Source: Myxococcales bacterium
GTDB lineage: Bacteria; Myxococcota_A; Polyangia; Polyangiales; Polyangiaceae
Direction of reading: 5' to 3'
NCBI GenBank assembly: GCA_004193285.1
Contig: SECP01000018.1
Span: 1-64,000 of the forward strand
DNA length: 64,000 nucleotides
The position numbers and the translations under genes were made by a program. Below the pieces are notes generated by a model. The model worked only from the letters and a program-made list of their open reading frames with translations. It ran no database searches and was not told the origin of the DNA. The stretch's first letter is position 1; every line of letters begins with the position of its first letter. Positions 42,091-58,054 of this stretch are shown here, one piece after another.

Positions 42091-42106
42091 CCCGGTACTC
42101 GCGTCT

Positions 42107-48406
<6,300 letters not shown>

Positions 48407-48409
48407 CGC

Positions 48410-50047
48410 TCACTCCTCACCTAAAGTTGGGGGCCGCCGCAGGCTCTGGCTGCGCCGCCGACTCAGATCCACGAACACGGCCACCTTTTTGCGCACGATC
48501 TCCGCGTCTAGCGGCTTGACCAAGTAGTCCGCACCGCCCGCCGAGTAGGCGCGGTGAATCTCCTGCGGGTCGTCGCCGAAGGCGGTGATGAAGATGATGG
48601 GAATGTCGCGGCTACGCTCGAGCTCTTTCATGTGAATCGCGACCTCCAAGCCGTCCATGCCCGGCATCGCCACGTCGATGAGCGCGACGGCGAAGGTTTC
48701 GCGGAGAGCCAGGCTGAGCGCCTCCTCACCCGAGCTCGCGGTGACGAGCCGATAGTCCGGCTGCTCCAAGATCGCTCGCAGGGCCAGCAGGTTTTCGGGG
48801 CGATCATCCACCATCAAGATATTGGCGACTTGGGTGCCGCCGCTCTGAGGAACGCGCTCGCGCTTCGGCAGCGTGAACTTGATCGTCGTGCCCTGTCCCA
48901 CGACGCTCTCGGCCCAGATCCGCCCGCCGTGGGCCTCCACGATCGCGCGACAGATCGTCAGACCCAGACCCGCCCCGCGTCGGTCGCCCTTGGAGCCTTG
49001 CCAGAAGCGGTCGAACAGGTGCGGCAGCTGCTCCTCGGGAATCCCCGGACCGGTATCGCGTACCCACAGCAAGATGCTGCCGTCCTGCTCGCTGGCCCCG
49101 ACCGTCACCGTACCGCCGGGGAGCGTGAACTTGATGGCGTTGCCGACGAGGTTCTCCAGCACCTCGAGGATGCGCTCTTCGTCGGCGTCGATGCCGGGCA
49201 ACTCCGGGGAGAGGTCGCTGGCGAGGATTACGGAGGAGGTGGCGGCCAGACCCTGCTGCGACTCCGTGGCGGCAAGGATGGTATTGGCGGTGTCCAGCTG
49301 CCGCTTGTCGATCGAGAACTGCCCGCTCTCGATGGCGCTGATGTCGAGCAGGTCTCGGATCAGGTGCTCCGCGCGCTGAGTCGCGCGCATGATTCGCTCG
49401 ACCGGCCGCCGCGAGAGCAGATCGGGGAGCCGCTGATGCAGGCTGCTGGAAGCGGCTGCGATCACGTTCAGGGGATTGCGCAGGTCGTGGGCGACGATGC
49501 CGAGCACCTCGTCGCGCGCACGCAGGGAGCGCATGAGCTCGTCGTGGCTCGTGCGCTCCGCGATCGCGGAGGCAGCATGCCGCGCGAGCTGCGGCAAACG
49601 GGACCGCTCGACCGCGCTGGGGCCCGGAACCGGCACCTGCAGGCAGATCACCCCCAGCGGCAGCTCAGGGCCAGGGATGAGGACGCAGATGCCGTCGCCG
49701 CGGAGCCCAGCGCACAGCTCGTGACTGCGGGGGAGCTCCATGGGCCCGGAATCCAAGGTGCTAGGCGCGGCCGCGCGCGCCCCCGAGCGCCAGTCCGCAG
49801 CGACACCAGAGGCCGTGGTTGCGCAGAACAGTGCTCCGTCGCGCATCCATAGCACCGCGGCCGGGGCGCCAATCAGATCCTGGAACGCCACCACGACTCG
49901 GGGTAGCAGCTGGGCACAGTCGCCGCTGGCTGCGGTCGCGCTCAGCAGCTCTTCGAGTGAGCGCGAGTAGCGGAGCTCCAAGGCGAGCACTCGCTCCAGA
50001 TCACCCTGCTCGAGGCGCGGCAGCAGCTGCTTCGAAGCTGCGGTCAT
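48410..50047 (-). CDS. GAF hybrid histidine kinase with receiver domain
   Basis: This 545-residue cytoplasmic protein has a GAF-like N-terminal domain (about 35-170), HisKA ([14 protein letters not shown], His near 185), HATPase ([32 protein letters not shown]) and a C-terminal receiver ([16 protein letters not shown] ... [14 protein letters not shown], near 410-525). Its ATG overlaps the small HTH gene stop (ATGA) and it is followed closely by the giant kinase, so phosphotransfer or joint signalling is likely. Confidence 0.94.
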   Translation of the reverse strand: MTAASKQLLPRLEQGDLERVLALELRYSRSLEELLSATAASGDCAQLLPRVVVAFQDLIGAPAAVLWMRDGALFCATTASGVAADWRSGARAAAPSTLDSGPMELPRSHELCAGLRGDGICVLIPGPELPLGVICLQVPVPGPSAVERSRLPQLARHAASAIAERTSHDELMRSLRARDEVLGIVAHDLRNPLNVIAAASSSLHQRLPDLLSRRPVERIMRATQRAEHLIRDLLDISAIESGQFSIDKRQLDTANTILAATESQQGLAATSSVILASDLSPELPGIDADEERILEVLENLVGNAIKFTLPGGTVTVGASEQDGSILLWVRDTGPGIPEEQLPHLFDRFWQGSKGDRRGAGLGLTICRAIVEAHGGRIWAESVVGQGTTIKFTLPKRERVPQSGGTQVANILMVDDRPENLLALRAILEQPDYRLVTASSGEEALSLALRETFAVALIDVAMPGMDGLEVAIHMKELERSRDIPIIFITAFGDDPQEIHRAYSAGGADYLVKPLDAEIVRKKVAVFVDLSRRRSQSLRRPPTLGEE

Positions 50048-50271
50048 CGCGCCCTCTTCAGCCGGGTGCTCGACTTGGCGTGCTCACGCGTCCTCGCGAG
50101 CGTCTCCACGTCCGCGCGCCGGAACAAGCGCACGCCACTGATGGTGCTCGTGAACGGCAGGCTGCCGCCGCGTGCGAGCAACCGCACCGTGTCGACCGAG
50201 ACGCCGAGGATGCGACCCGCGTCAGACGCGGTCATGAGATCATCCGCGCTCGCCACCTTCTTCAGAGTCAT
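50044..50271 (-). CDS. Small excisionase/MerR-type HTH protein
   Basis: This 75-residue protein has one winged HTH of the HTH_17 type (MTASDAGRILGVSVDTVRLLARGGSLPFTS-type pattern, then FRRADVETLARTRE). GGAG lies about 8 bases before ATG 50271. It heads the operon of two hybrid kinases with a 4-base overlap. An inverted repeat just upstream may be its own operator. No integrase is present, so a phage or excision role is unlikely. Confidence 0.85.
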   Translation of the reverse strand: MTLKKVASADDLMTASDAGRILGVSVDTVRLLARGGSLPFTSTISGVRLFRRADVETLARTREHAKSSTRLKRAR

Positions 50272-50287
50272 TGCTGGGCTCCTGGAG

Positions 50288-50306
50288 TGCCGAATGTCAG
50301 TCGGCA
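50288..50306. promoter_or_regulatory. Inverted repeat upstream of the kinase operon
   Basis: TGCCGA-N7-TCGGCA lies 17 bases upstream of the HTH gene start. It is a possible binding site for the HTH protein or another repressor. With 6-bp arms, chance occurrence cannot be excluded. Confidence 0.4.
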
Positions 50307-50419
50307 TTAGACCGCGGGAACAGGCAGAATCAAGGCCCTCCGCGTTCCCCGCTTGCCGCCGGAAACAGGCCCCGCTGTGGCGAAATGGAGCGGTGTGGCA
50401 AGTTGGCGTTGGCGATCGA

Positions 50420-50998
50420 TTACTGCCGCGACGGCGCGGGCGCGAGCTGCCTTTCGACGAGCACTCGAAACAGCCGCTGGCGGCGGTCACCTTCGCTCCA
50501 GGTGTACAGCGCAAGGCGGTCCAGGTCGGCCGCGACCGCGCCGAGGTTCAAGCCACGGGCCCACGCGAGGCCCGCTAGGCGCGCGTCCTTCGTGGCGCGT
50601 CTTTCAGGTCTCGCGATCGTGACGTGAGCTTTGGCTGGCCGAGCGTCGCGGCGGCCGATCGCGGCGTCGCTCACGACGTCGCGGAGGCGCGCGATGCACG
50701 CCTCCGTCTCGAGCCGCCCTTGGCCGAGCAGCGCGGAGAGCGCCGAGTACTCCCTCTTGGGCCCCATTGGCACCACCTCCGCCAAAGACACTGCGATCGG
50801 AGCTTGGGGGCGCAGCGCGAGCTCGGCATCGAGCGCCGCGAGCCCCCGCCGCGCTGCCTCCTCGTCGCAGGCTCCGAGAAAAGACACGGTCAGGTGAACG
50901 TCGGCGGCGTGAAACAGACGAAATCGGGGCGGCGGCGCCGGCAGCTCCGCAACGAAGGAGCCGTTGAGCGGGAAGGCGAAGAACCAGTTGGGGCGCAT
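50420..50998 (-). CDS. thpR: RNA 2',3'-cyclic phosphodiesterase (LigT/ThpR)
   Basis: This 192-residue 2H phosphoesterase carries the two catalytic HxT/S motifs HLTV (near residue 35) and HVTI (near 125), with FFAFPLNGSF at the N-terminus. It hydrolyses 2',3'-cyclic phosphates on RNA ends. Its start is divergent from the ArsR gene. Confidence 0.92.
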   Translation of the reverse strand: MRPNWFFAFPLNGSFVAELPAPPPRFRLFHAADVHLTVSFLGACDEEAARRGLAALDAELALRPQAPIAVSLAEVVPMGPKREYSALSALLGQGRLETEACIARLRDVVSDAAIGRRDARPAKAHVTIARPERRATKDARLAGLAWARGLNLGAVAADLDRLALYTWSEGDRRQRLFRVLVERQLAPAPSRQ

Positions 50999-51056
50999 GG
51001 GCGAGCGAACGCGGTGAGCTTGACAAGGCTCGCTGCCAGGCACAATAGTTAGGTGA

Positions 51057-51416
51057 ATGCTTAACCAAAGCGCGGCCCTGGACCAGGTGTTTCAGGCGCT
51101 GGCCGACCCCACCCGCCGCTGGATGCTGGAGCGGCTCAGTCGGGGCCCGGCGTCCGTCAGTGAGCTCGCGGAGCCGCTGGACATGTCGCTGCCCGCCGTC
51201 GTTCAGCACCTGCGAATGCTGGAGACGAGCGGCCTCGTGCAAAGCGAGAAGGTCGGCCGGGTGCGCACTTGCCGCATGGACTCGGGCGCGCTTCGGACTG
51301 CGCAGCACTGGATCGAGCAGCGACGAAGCTCCTGGGAGCGCCGTCTGGACCGACTCGGCGACTTCCTCGCCGAAAGCGCGCCGGCGCCGCGGAAAAAGCC
51401 ACGTAAAAAGCCATGA
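51057..51416 (+). CDS. ArsR family transcriptional regulator
   Basis: This 119-residue winged-helix repressor (FQALADPTRRWMLERLSRGPASVSELAEPLDMSLPAVVQHLRMLE pattern) belongs to the type that lacks metal Cys ligands. It is coupled to an AHSA1/SRPBCC gene by an ATGA overlap, a very common bacterial pair. The tail is Lys/Pro-rich. Confidence 0.93.
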   Translation: MLNQSAALDQVFQALADPTRRWMLERLSRGPASVSELAEPLDMSLPAVVQHLRMLETSGLVQSEKVGRVRTCRMDSGALRTAQHWIEQRRSSWERRLDRLGDFLAESAPAPRKKPRKKP

Positions 51417-51862
51417 AATCGAACATCCTGCACGATACATTTCGCATCGAGCGCACGTTCGATGCGCCCGCCGAGCGCGTCTTTCGAGCGTTCGCCGACC
51501 TGGAGACCAAGACCAAGTGGTTTGGCGGGCCCGAAACCTGGGTGACGGCCCGGCGTGAGCTGGACTTTCGCGTGGGCGGCAAGGAGGTCCTGAGCGGAGG
51601 ACCGCCCGGGGGCACCCCCCACACCTACGAGGCGCGCTACTTCGACATCGTCGAAAACCGACGGATCATCTACGCCTACGACATGTACGTGGGAGCGCAA
51701 AAGCTGTCCGTCTCGCTGGCGACCGTCGAGCTCACTCCTCACGGCCGCCGCACCCATCTCTCGCTCACCGAGCAAGGCGCGTACCTGGAGGGCACGGAAG
51801 ATGGCTCCGAGCGGCGCGCCGGCACTGAGCTTCTGATGGACCGGCTCGCGGCGAGCCTCTGA
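51413..51862 (+). CDS. SRPBCC/AHSA1-like protein
   Basis: This 149-residue protein has the AHSA1 (activator of Hsp90 homologue 1-like) SRPBCC fold (IERTFDAPAERVFRAFADLETKTKWFGG, HLSLTEQGAYLEG). It likely binds a small hydrophobic ligand. The start overlaps the ArsR stop (ATGA). Confidence 0.93.
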   Translation: MKSNILHDTFRIERTFDAPAERVFRAFADLETKTKWFGGPETWVTARRELDFRVGGKEVLSGGPPGGTPHTYEARYFDIVENRRIIYAYDMYVGAQKLSVSLATVELTPHGRRTHLSLTEQGAYLEGTEDGSERRAGTELLMDRLAASL

Positions 51863-51903
51863 CCACCTAGTCTCCGGCTTCACTTTCCGGCACGCTGCAG
51901 CGG

Positions 51904-52404
51904 ATGGGCGGCAAGCGCACCCGAACGATTCAATTCGACGACCCGGCGGCCGCGGCGGCGACCACTATGGGCAAATCGGGCCTCGAGCTGCTGCGCGCGC
52001 TCATCGAGAGCCAGGTGCCAGCGGCGCCAATTCAGCTCACGCTCGGCATGGAGCTCACGGAAGTGAGCGACGGCTTCGCGAAGCTCGAGCTCGAGCCAGG
52101 AGAGCACCTGTACGGTTCGTTCGGCGTCGTACACGGCGGTGTCACCGGCACCCTATTGGACGGCGCGATGGGCGCCGCCGTCCTGACGACCTTGGACGCG
52201 AAGACGGGCTGCAGCACGGTCACCCTCTCCGTTCACTTCACTCGAGCGATCACCACCCGCATGCCGCGCGTCGTCGTCGAAGGCTGGGTCGTTCATCGTG
52301 GCAGCCGGTTGGTCACCGCGGAAGCGCGGCTCAAGGACGCGCAAGGGCGGCTGATTGCCCACGGGTCGGGCACCTACGCACTGACCGAGCGCGCGCAGAG
52401 CTGA
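51904..52404 (+). CDS. PaaI-type hotdog thioesterase
   Basis: This 166-residue single hotdog-fold protein carries the HGG motif and downstream residues of the PaaI group (GVVHGGVTGTLLDGAMGAAV). It should hydrolyse an acyl-CoA of unknown identity. It is 41 bases downstream of the ArsR/AHSA1 pair and may be read with it. Confidence 0.9.
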   Translation: MGGKRTRTIQFDDPAAAAATTMGKSGLELLRALIESQVPAAPIQLTLGMELTEVSDGFAKLELEPGEHLYGSFGVVHGGVTGTLLDGAMGAAVLTTLDAKTGCSTVTLSVHFTRAITTRMPRVVVEGWVVHRGSRLVTAEARLKDAQGRLIAHGSGTYALTERAQS

Positions 52405-52410
52405 GCGCGC

Positions 52411-52938
52411 TCAAGGGCGCGGCGGTCGCTTGGCGAACTGCAGCTCTTCGCGCGGGATCTCGTCGATCCATCCGGCGCGAGAGCTCGGAAACGCATCCGC
52501 GTACGGCACGTAGGGCTTGAGGTCCAAAATGGGCGTGCCATCCAGCAAGTCGATGCCGCGCACGTGCAGGTCCGTGCCCGTGACACCGAGGAGCTCGACC
52601 GCCGAGAGCCCGAGGGGATTGGGCCGGTCCGGGGAGCGCGTGGCGAACAAGCTCCGCCGCACGCGCGCGCCTCGCGGCGGCCGGACGAGCGGACCCCAAG
52701 TGCCGCTCTCGTGCAGCCAGCTCAGTACCCAGAGGCGCTCCATGCCGGCGAGGTCACGCAGCGCCTCCGGAGGAATCATCGCGGGGTCGAGCACCAAGGT
52801 GGCCTCGCATCCAGAATCCACCGCCGATGCTTGTTGAGGCGTGCCGAAGCGTCGACGGTACGGTGACGACACCCAGCCAATGGGCGTGAGCGAGAGTGGG
52901 CCTCGCGGCCTCGGTGCTGCTTCGTCACTGCCCGACAT
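52411..52938 (-). CDS. trmO: tRNA (t6A37) N6-methyltransferase TrmO
   Basis: This 175-residue protein has the TrmO/YaeB fold (LTPIGWVSSPYRRRFGTPQQ, RRSLFATRSPDRPNPLGLSAVELL, GIDLLDGTPILDLKPYVPYAD). It methylates N6-threonylcarbamoyladenosine at position 37 of tRNA-Thr using S-adenosylmethionine. Confidence 0.94.
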   Translation of the reverse strand: MSGSDEAAPRPRGPLSLTPIGWVSSPYRRRFGTPQQASAVDSGCEATLVLDPAMIPPEALRDLAGMERLWVLSWLHESGTWGPLVRPPRGARVRRSLFATRSPDRPNPLGLSAVELLGVTGTDLHVRGIDLLDGTPILDLKPYVPYADAFPSSRAGWIDEIPREELQFAKRPPRP

Positions 52939-52962
52939 GCGCGCTTCATAGCCGAGCCTGCG

Positions 52963-53967
52963 TTAGGGCGCCACGGCGCGGCCGCGGGGCGCTCGCGTGG
53001 CGCGGAAGCGGAGGCGGTAGTTACTCGGGTTCACGCCGAAGGACCTCTCGAAGGCGCGCCGAAACGCGTCCGCGCTGGCGAAGCCGACCGCGCTGCCCAC
53101 CGCCTCCACGCTCGCGCCCTTGTCCAGCAGGCGCCGCCGCGCGTCGTCCAATCGCAGGCGCTGCACCAGCGCCGCCGGTGACTGACCGAGCTCGCTTTGG
53201 CAAGCTCGGCTGAGCTGCCGCTCCGACAGCGCGAAGGCTTTCGCGAGGGCCGAGACGCTGAGGTCTTCAGCGAGGTGCGCCATCACGTAGTCGCCGAGGT
53301 CCCTTAGGCGCTCACGCGTCGCCAGCTGAAACCGGAGCGGCTCCGAGAATTGCTGCTGGCCGCCCGCGCGCTTCATGTACACGACCAGCTCGCGGGCGAC
53401 CGCGAGGGCTCGCGACGGGCCCAAATCCTCTTCGATGAGCGAGAGCGACAGGTCGATACCCGAGGTCACGCCCGCCGCGGTGTAGAAGGGCCCGTCCTTG
53501 ACGAAGAGCTCGTCCGCGGACATCCGCAGCTTCGGGTACCGGCGCGCCACGTCATCGGCAAAGGCCCAGTGCGTGGTCACACGCCGCCCGTCGAGCAGAC
53601 CGGTCGCGGCGAGGCCATAGATGCCCGTGCACACCGCCGCGATTCGACGTAGCTTCCGCGCTCTCGCGCGAACGAAGCCCGCCACGAGTCGGTTCGTCCC
53701 TGGCTCGCGAAGGCCAGAGCCGCCCGGCAGTATGAGAGTGTCCAGCGCCGGTGCCTCTGCCATCGAGCGATCCGGCGTCAGCCGCAGACCGGTCTCCGAG
53801 CGGCAAGGGCGCCGAGAGGCCCCCAGCACGACCAGCTCGTACGCCGGCCGCGGCGCGGCCTCCGGCCCCAGCCGTGCGCTGCCGAACGCGTCAGCGGGGC
53901 CGACCAGGTCGAGCGCGGTGATCCCGTCGAAAACCAGAAGACCAATGCGTCGTGGACGCTGCGGCAT
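52963..53967 (-). CDS. GlxA-type AraC regulator (DJ-1/PfpI N-terminal domain)
   Basis: This 334-residue protein has an N-terminal DJ-1/PfpI domain (GLLVFDGITALDLVGPADAF, AAVCTGIYGLAATGLLDGRRVTTHW with the elbow Cys). The C-terminal AraC HTH domain spans about 225-320 (LSERQLSRACQSELGQSPAALVQRLRLDDARR, FASADAFRRAFERSFG). The target is unknown. Confidence 0.93.
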   Translation of the reverse strand: MPQRPRRIGLLVFDGITALDLVGPADAFGSARLGPEAAPRPAYELVVLGASRRPCRSETGLRLTPDRSMAEAPALDTLILPGGSGLREPGTNRLVAGFVRARARKLRRIAAVCTGIYGLAATGLLDGRRVTTHWAFADDVARRYPKLRMSADELFVKDGPFYTAAGVTSGIDLSLSLIEEDLGPSRALAVARELVVYMKRAGGQQQFSEPLRFQLATRERLRDLGDYVMAHLAEDLSVSALAKAFALSERQLSRACQSELGQSPAALVQRLRLDDARRRLLDKGASVEAVGSAVGFASADAFRRAFERSFGVNPSNYRLRFRATRAPRGRAVAP

Positions 53968-54069
53968 GGCGCCATATTGGGGGTAAAGCTCGATGGCGCA
54001 AAGGACATGGATCCGACGATTTCGGACATTCGGTCCCGGCGAGCGGTCCCGGAAGCTCCGAGCGAAGGG

Positions 54070-54483
54070 TCAGCCTGCCTGGTTTTGCAGGAACGTCGCG
54101 AGGTCCGCCAGCTTTTCGTCCAGGAACACGCGCAGCTCAGTCGGGATGCTCGGATCGGCGAGCGCGACGCGCATGCTGCGCATCCACGCATCTCGCATGG
54201 ATGGTGTGACGGGGACGTGGCCGTGCCGCATCCTCAGCCGGGGGTGACCGTGCAGGCGCATGTAATCTTGTGGGCCACCGAGCCAGCCAATTAGAAACAA
54301 CGCGAAACGGTCGCGCGACGCGCGGCTCACCTTGCCGCCCTCGAGCGGGTGCAGGGCGGCAAGCTCCGGTTCCAGGGCGTCCATCGCGTCGTAAAAGCGC
54401 TCCGCCAGGGCCCGTACCGGACCCTCTCCGCCAATCCGATCGAAGGGGGTAGAAGCGGGAGAACCGCTCGCTGCTTCACTCAT
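54070..54483 (-). CDS. Group II truncated haemoglobin
   Basis: This 137-residue globin starts PFDRIGGEGPVRALAERFYDAM. The proximal His is in RLRMRH and the group-typical Trp in DAWMRSM, with WLGGPQDYMRLHG on the haem pocket side. It likely binds O2 or NO. The gene is divergent from the big PAS/GAF kinase with only 49 bases between. Confidence 0.93.
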   Translation of the reverse strand: MSEAASGSPASTPFDRIGGEGPVRALAERFYDAMDALEPELAALHPLEGGKVSRASRDRFALFLIGWLGGPQDYMRLHGHPRLRMRHGHVPVTPSMRDAWMRSMRVALADPSIPTELRVFLDEKLADLATFLQNQAG

Positions 54484-54532
54484 GACGAGGCAGGTTTTAG
54501 CACGAAGAGCGCGTGTTACACTGCGCCGCTCA

Positions 54533-57500
54533 ATGTCGGGGCCTTGCGATGATCTCTTGCCGAGCGGCAGCGCCGCGGCGCTGCGCGCGCTCTTCGAGCA
54601 AGAGGTAGTCGGGGTCGGCCAAGCCGACGACCAAGGGCGTATCGTGGTCGCCAACGCCCGGCTCGCGGCCATGCTCGGCTACGAGTCCTCCGAGCTCGTT
54701 GGCTTGACCGTCGACGACATCACCCATCCGAGGAGCCGGGAGGAGAGCGCGCGCAAGCTGAGCTACCTTCGAAGTGGCGGTCAAAGCTACGTCCTCGAGA
54801 AGGAGTACGTCCGCAAGGACGGCGCCGCGCTCTGGGGTGTGACGAACGTGACCGCGGTGCGCAACGCACCGGGCGAGCCCGGCGCCTTCCTGGCGTTCGT
54901 CGTGGACGTGACGGAGCGCAAACGCACGGAGCGAGCGGCCGCGTTCTTGGCGGAGCTGACCGCTCGGCTCGGCATCGTGCGTCAAGAGCGAGACATCCTG
55001 CGAGCCGCGCTGCAGGCACTCGCGGTGTTCTCCAGCGCGGCGCGCGTCTTCTTCGCGGAGTGTCACGAGGGGGAGGGAACGGTCCTGGTCAGTGGCTCGG
55101 GGTGGGGGGAGCCGAACCAGGTCACTTTCAGCGGCTACCGCTTGCAGCGGCTGGGCGGGGCCGCCTGGTGGCGTCACTTCGCGCAGGGCAGCGTCGCGGT
55201 CGCGGAGCATGCGGATGCGCCGCTGCCCGAACCGCTGGCGGGGCCGGGCGCGGCCTCGTATGCGACCCAGGCGCTCGAGCGCAACGGCGGCTGGCGCGTG
55301 ACCATCACCGTGGTCACCGACGCCCCTCGGCACTTTCGTCGGGACGAGCTTTCGCTGTTGGAGGATTTCTTGTCGCGCGTCTGGCCGCTCGTGGAGCGCG
55401 CGCGCACGGAGTCGGCCCTGGAGTCCGAGCTCAGGGCGGTGGAGGCCTTGCTGGTCGAGCGCCACCGGGAAGGGGCCAAGCGCCGCGAGGCAGACGACCT
55501 TGCGTCACGCGTCAGCGCCGAAGCGGATCGTCGGCACCGCTTGTTCGAGACGATCCTTTCCGGCACACCGGACCTCATTTGCGTTTTCGATCTGCAGCGC
55601 CGGTTCGTCTACGCCAACGACGCGCTCCTCGAGGCTTGGGGATGCGAGCTGCGCGACGTGCTCGGCAAAACCTGCTTGGAAATTGGCTACCCGGACTGGC
55701 AAGCGGCGATGCACGACGCCGAGCTCGACGAAGTCGCGAAGACCAAGCAGAGCATCCGCGGCGAGGTGCCGTTCAAAGGCCCCCAGGGCGAGCGCATCCA
55801 TGACTACATCTTCGTGCCCGTGCTGGGCAAAGACGGCGAGGTCGAAGCCATCGCCGGCACGACGCGGGACGTGACCGTGCTCAAGCAAGCGGAGCACCTC
55901 ATGGCGGGGCAGGCGCATGCGCTGGAGCTGATGGTGAAGGGCGCTCCGTTGCCGGAGGTGCTGGAGGCCCTGTGCGACGTCGTGGATCGCCAAGCCACCT
56001 CGCGTTTGCGGAGCGCCATCTTGCTGATGCAAGACGACGGCGTGCAGCTGCGCCCCGCCGCCGGCAGGCACATGCCCGCGGCGTGGACCCAGGCCATCGA
56101 CCCTTGGCCGGTCGGTCCGCAAACCGGAGGTTGCGGTAGCGCGGCTTACGCGCGCCAGCCCGTGCTTGCCGCCGACATCAGTCAGGACCCGTCGTGGGCC
56201 TCTCGGCGAGAGCTCGCCTTGAAGCACGGCCTGCGCGCGGCCTGGTCCAGCCCCATCTTTTCTTCGGGCGGCTCCGTGCTCGGAACGCTGGCGCTCTACT
56301 ACCCAGGGCCGCACGCGCCCGGGGTGGAGGAGCAGCGCCTGGTGGATGTCATCACGCGCACCGCCGGCATCGCGATCGAGCGCAAGCGCAGCGAAGAAGG
56401 CCTCCGAACCCACAGCGACCGCCTGCGCTTGTTGTGGGAGACCGCGGCCGTGCTGCTCACCACGGAGGACGGCGAGTCGCTCGCCCGCGCGCTCTTCGCT
56501 CGCATCGGTCCGCACTTGGGAGTGGACTTGGTGCTCAGCTACGCAAGCGATGGGGATGGCTTGCTCCGGCTCACCTACACTGAGGGGACCTCTGCTGAGC
56601 AAGCGGAGCTCTTGGCTCGCATCTCGTTCGAGCACGCCCTCATGGGTAGCGCGGTGGAGACGCAGGAGCCGTACTCGGTTTCGGCTTTGGCGGGCTCTGA
56701 GCAGTCCTCGCACGAGCCCCTGAAGGCGCTGCAGCTGCGCGCCTACGCTTGCTTTCCGCTCTTTGCGGATGGGCGGCTGCTGGGCGCGCTCGCCATCGGC
56801 AGCCGCCGCCGCGACGAGTTCGAGGTAGACGAGCTGGAGTGCATGCGCACGGTCAGTCGGTACACGACGGTGGCGTACGAACGCCTTCGGCTGGTGCGTG
56901 AGCTGCGCGACGCGGACCGGAAGAAGGACGATTTTATCGCCCTTTTGGCCCATGAGCTGCGTAACCCGCTCGCGCCGCTACGCAATGGTCTGCATGTCAT
57001 GCGGCTGGCTTCGCCCGACTCTCCCGCGGTAGCCAAGGCGCGTGCGATCATGGAACGACAACTGTCGCACATGGTTCGCCTCATCGACGACTTGCTGGAC
57101 GTCTCGCGGATCAGCTTGAACAAGCTGCAGCTCCGCCGCGCGCGCGTACCCTTGGCGGACGTGGTCGCGAGCGCGGTGGAGACAGCACGGCCAGGCATCG
57201 ACAGCGCGGAGCACCACCTGGAGGTCGTTCTCCCCGCCGAGCCGATCTTGCTGGACGCGGATCTGACCCGGCTTTCGCAAGTGCTCGCGAACCTCCTCAC
57301 GAACGCCGCGAAGTACACGCCGAGGCGCGGGCAGATCACTCTGCGGGCGGAGCGGCGCGGCGAAGAGGCGGTGGTCTGCGTGGAAGACAACGGAATTGGG
57401 CTGCACGCGGACTCGCTGCAGCGAGTCTTCGATCTGTTCTCGCAGGTAGATCACGGCTTCGAGCGCAGCACCGGTGGCCTCGGGATCGGGCTCGCTCTCG

Positions 57501-58054
57501 TACGCGGCCTGACGGAGATGCACGGGGGCAGCGTGCGCGCGGAGAGCGACGGCCCCGGGCTGGGCAGTCGCTTCGTGGTGCGCTTGCCCGCGGTCGCGGG
57601 GGCGGCCGAGGAGCTGGCGCAAATCACCGCCGCGTCCGTCTTGGACGCACCGAAGCGCCGAATTTTGGTCGCTGACGACAACCGTGACGCCGTCGAGCTA
57701 CTCGCGACCATGCTTCGATTGTCCGGCAATGACGTGCACACCGCGAGCGACGGCGAAGAGGCAGTCACGCTCGCGGAGCAGCTGCGGCCTGACGTCGTGC
57801 TCATGGACGTAGGCATGCCACGCCTCAACGGCCTGGACGCGACGCGGCGAATCCGCGAGCAAGACTGGGGCAAGCGGCTGGTCGTCATCGCGCTCACCGG
57901 TTGGGGGCAGGAGGCGGACCGGCGGCTGTCGCGCGAGGCCGGCTGCGACGACCACCTCGTCAAACCGGTGGATTTCGCGGAGCTGAGTCGGGTGGTCAGC
58001 GAGCTCTGTGGGCGCTCCCAGGAGCCCGCGCCTACAGCTGGAGGGACATCGTGA
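54533..58054 (+). CDS. PAS/GAF hybrid histidine kinase
   Basis: This 1173-residue cytoplasmic protein has PAS (about 17-133), a GAF-like domain (about 150-310), PAS (about 350-465), two GAF domains (about 480-625 and 650-795), HisKA (LLAHELRNPLAPLRNG, His near 806), HATPase (NLLTNAAKYTP, GGLGIGLALVRGLTE) and a receiver (VADDNRDAVELL ... LMDVGMPRLNGLD, near 1042-1160). No membrane segment is present. Possible ligands include haem, flavin or small molecules in PAS/GAF pockets. Its 3' end overlaps the convergent GNAT gene by 23 bases. Confidence 0.94.
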   Translation: MSGPCDDLLPSGSAAALRALFEQEVVGVGQADDQGRIVVANARLAAMLGYESSELVGLTVDDITHPRSREESARKLSYLRSGGQSYVLEKEYVRKDGAALWGVTNVTAVRNAPGEPGAFLAFVVDVTERKRTERAAAFLAELTARLGIVRQERDILRAALQALAVFSSAARVFFAECHEGEGTVLVSGSGWGEPNQVTFSGYRLQRLGGAAWWRHFAQGSVAVAEHADAPLPEPLAGPGAASYATQALERNGGWRVTITVVTDAPRHFRRDELSLLEDFLSRVWPLVERARTESALESELRAVEALLVERHREGAKRREADDLASRVSAEADRRHRLFETILSGTPDLICVFDLQRRFVYANDALLEAWGCELRDVLGKTCLEIGYPDWQAAMHDAELDEVAKTKQSIRGEVPFKGPQGERIHDYIFVPVLGKDGEVEAIAGTTRDVTVLKQAEHLMAGQAHALELMVKGAPLPEVLEALCDVVDRQATSRLRSAILLMQDDGVQLRPAAGRHMPAAWTQAIDPWPVGPQTGGCGSAAYARQPVLAADISQDPSWASRRELALKHGLRAAWSSPIFSSGGSVLGTLALYYPGPHAPGVEEQRLVDVITRTAGIAIERKRSEEGLRTHSDRLRLLWETAAVLLTTEDGESLARALFARIGPHLGVDLVLSYASDGDGLLRLTYTEGTSAEQAELLARISFEHALMGSAVETQEPYSVSALAGSEQSSHEPLKALQLRAYACFPLFADGRLLGALAIGSRRRDEFEVDELECMRTVSRYTTVAYERLRLVRELRDADRKKDDFIALLAHELRNPLAPLRNGLHVMRLASPDSPAVAKARAIMERQLSHMVRLIDDLLDVSRISLNKLQLRRARVPLADVVASAVETARPGIDSAEHHLEVVLPAEPILLDADLTRLSQVLANLLTNAAKYTPRRGQITLRAERRGEEAVVCVEDNGIGLHADSLQRVFDLFSQVDHGFERSTGGLGIGLALVRGLTEMHGGSVRAESDGPGLGSRFVVRLPAVAGAAEELAQITAASVLDAPKRRILVADDNRDAVELLATMLRLSGNDVHTASDGEEAVTLAEQLRPDVVLMDVGMPRLNGLDATRRIREQDWGKRLVVIALTGWGQEADRRLSREAGCDDHLVKPVDFAELSRVVSELCGRSQEPAPTAGGTS

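Larger units (their letters stand above)
41787..42106. other. 320-bp intergenic region upstream of the ECF42 operon
   Basis: The gap holds the end of the giant-kinase transcript and the promoter of the YCII operon. It contains the tandem hairpin element at 41991-42090. No coding frame with domain features was seen and no ECF42-type promoter (TGTCGA) was found by eye. Confidence 0.6.
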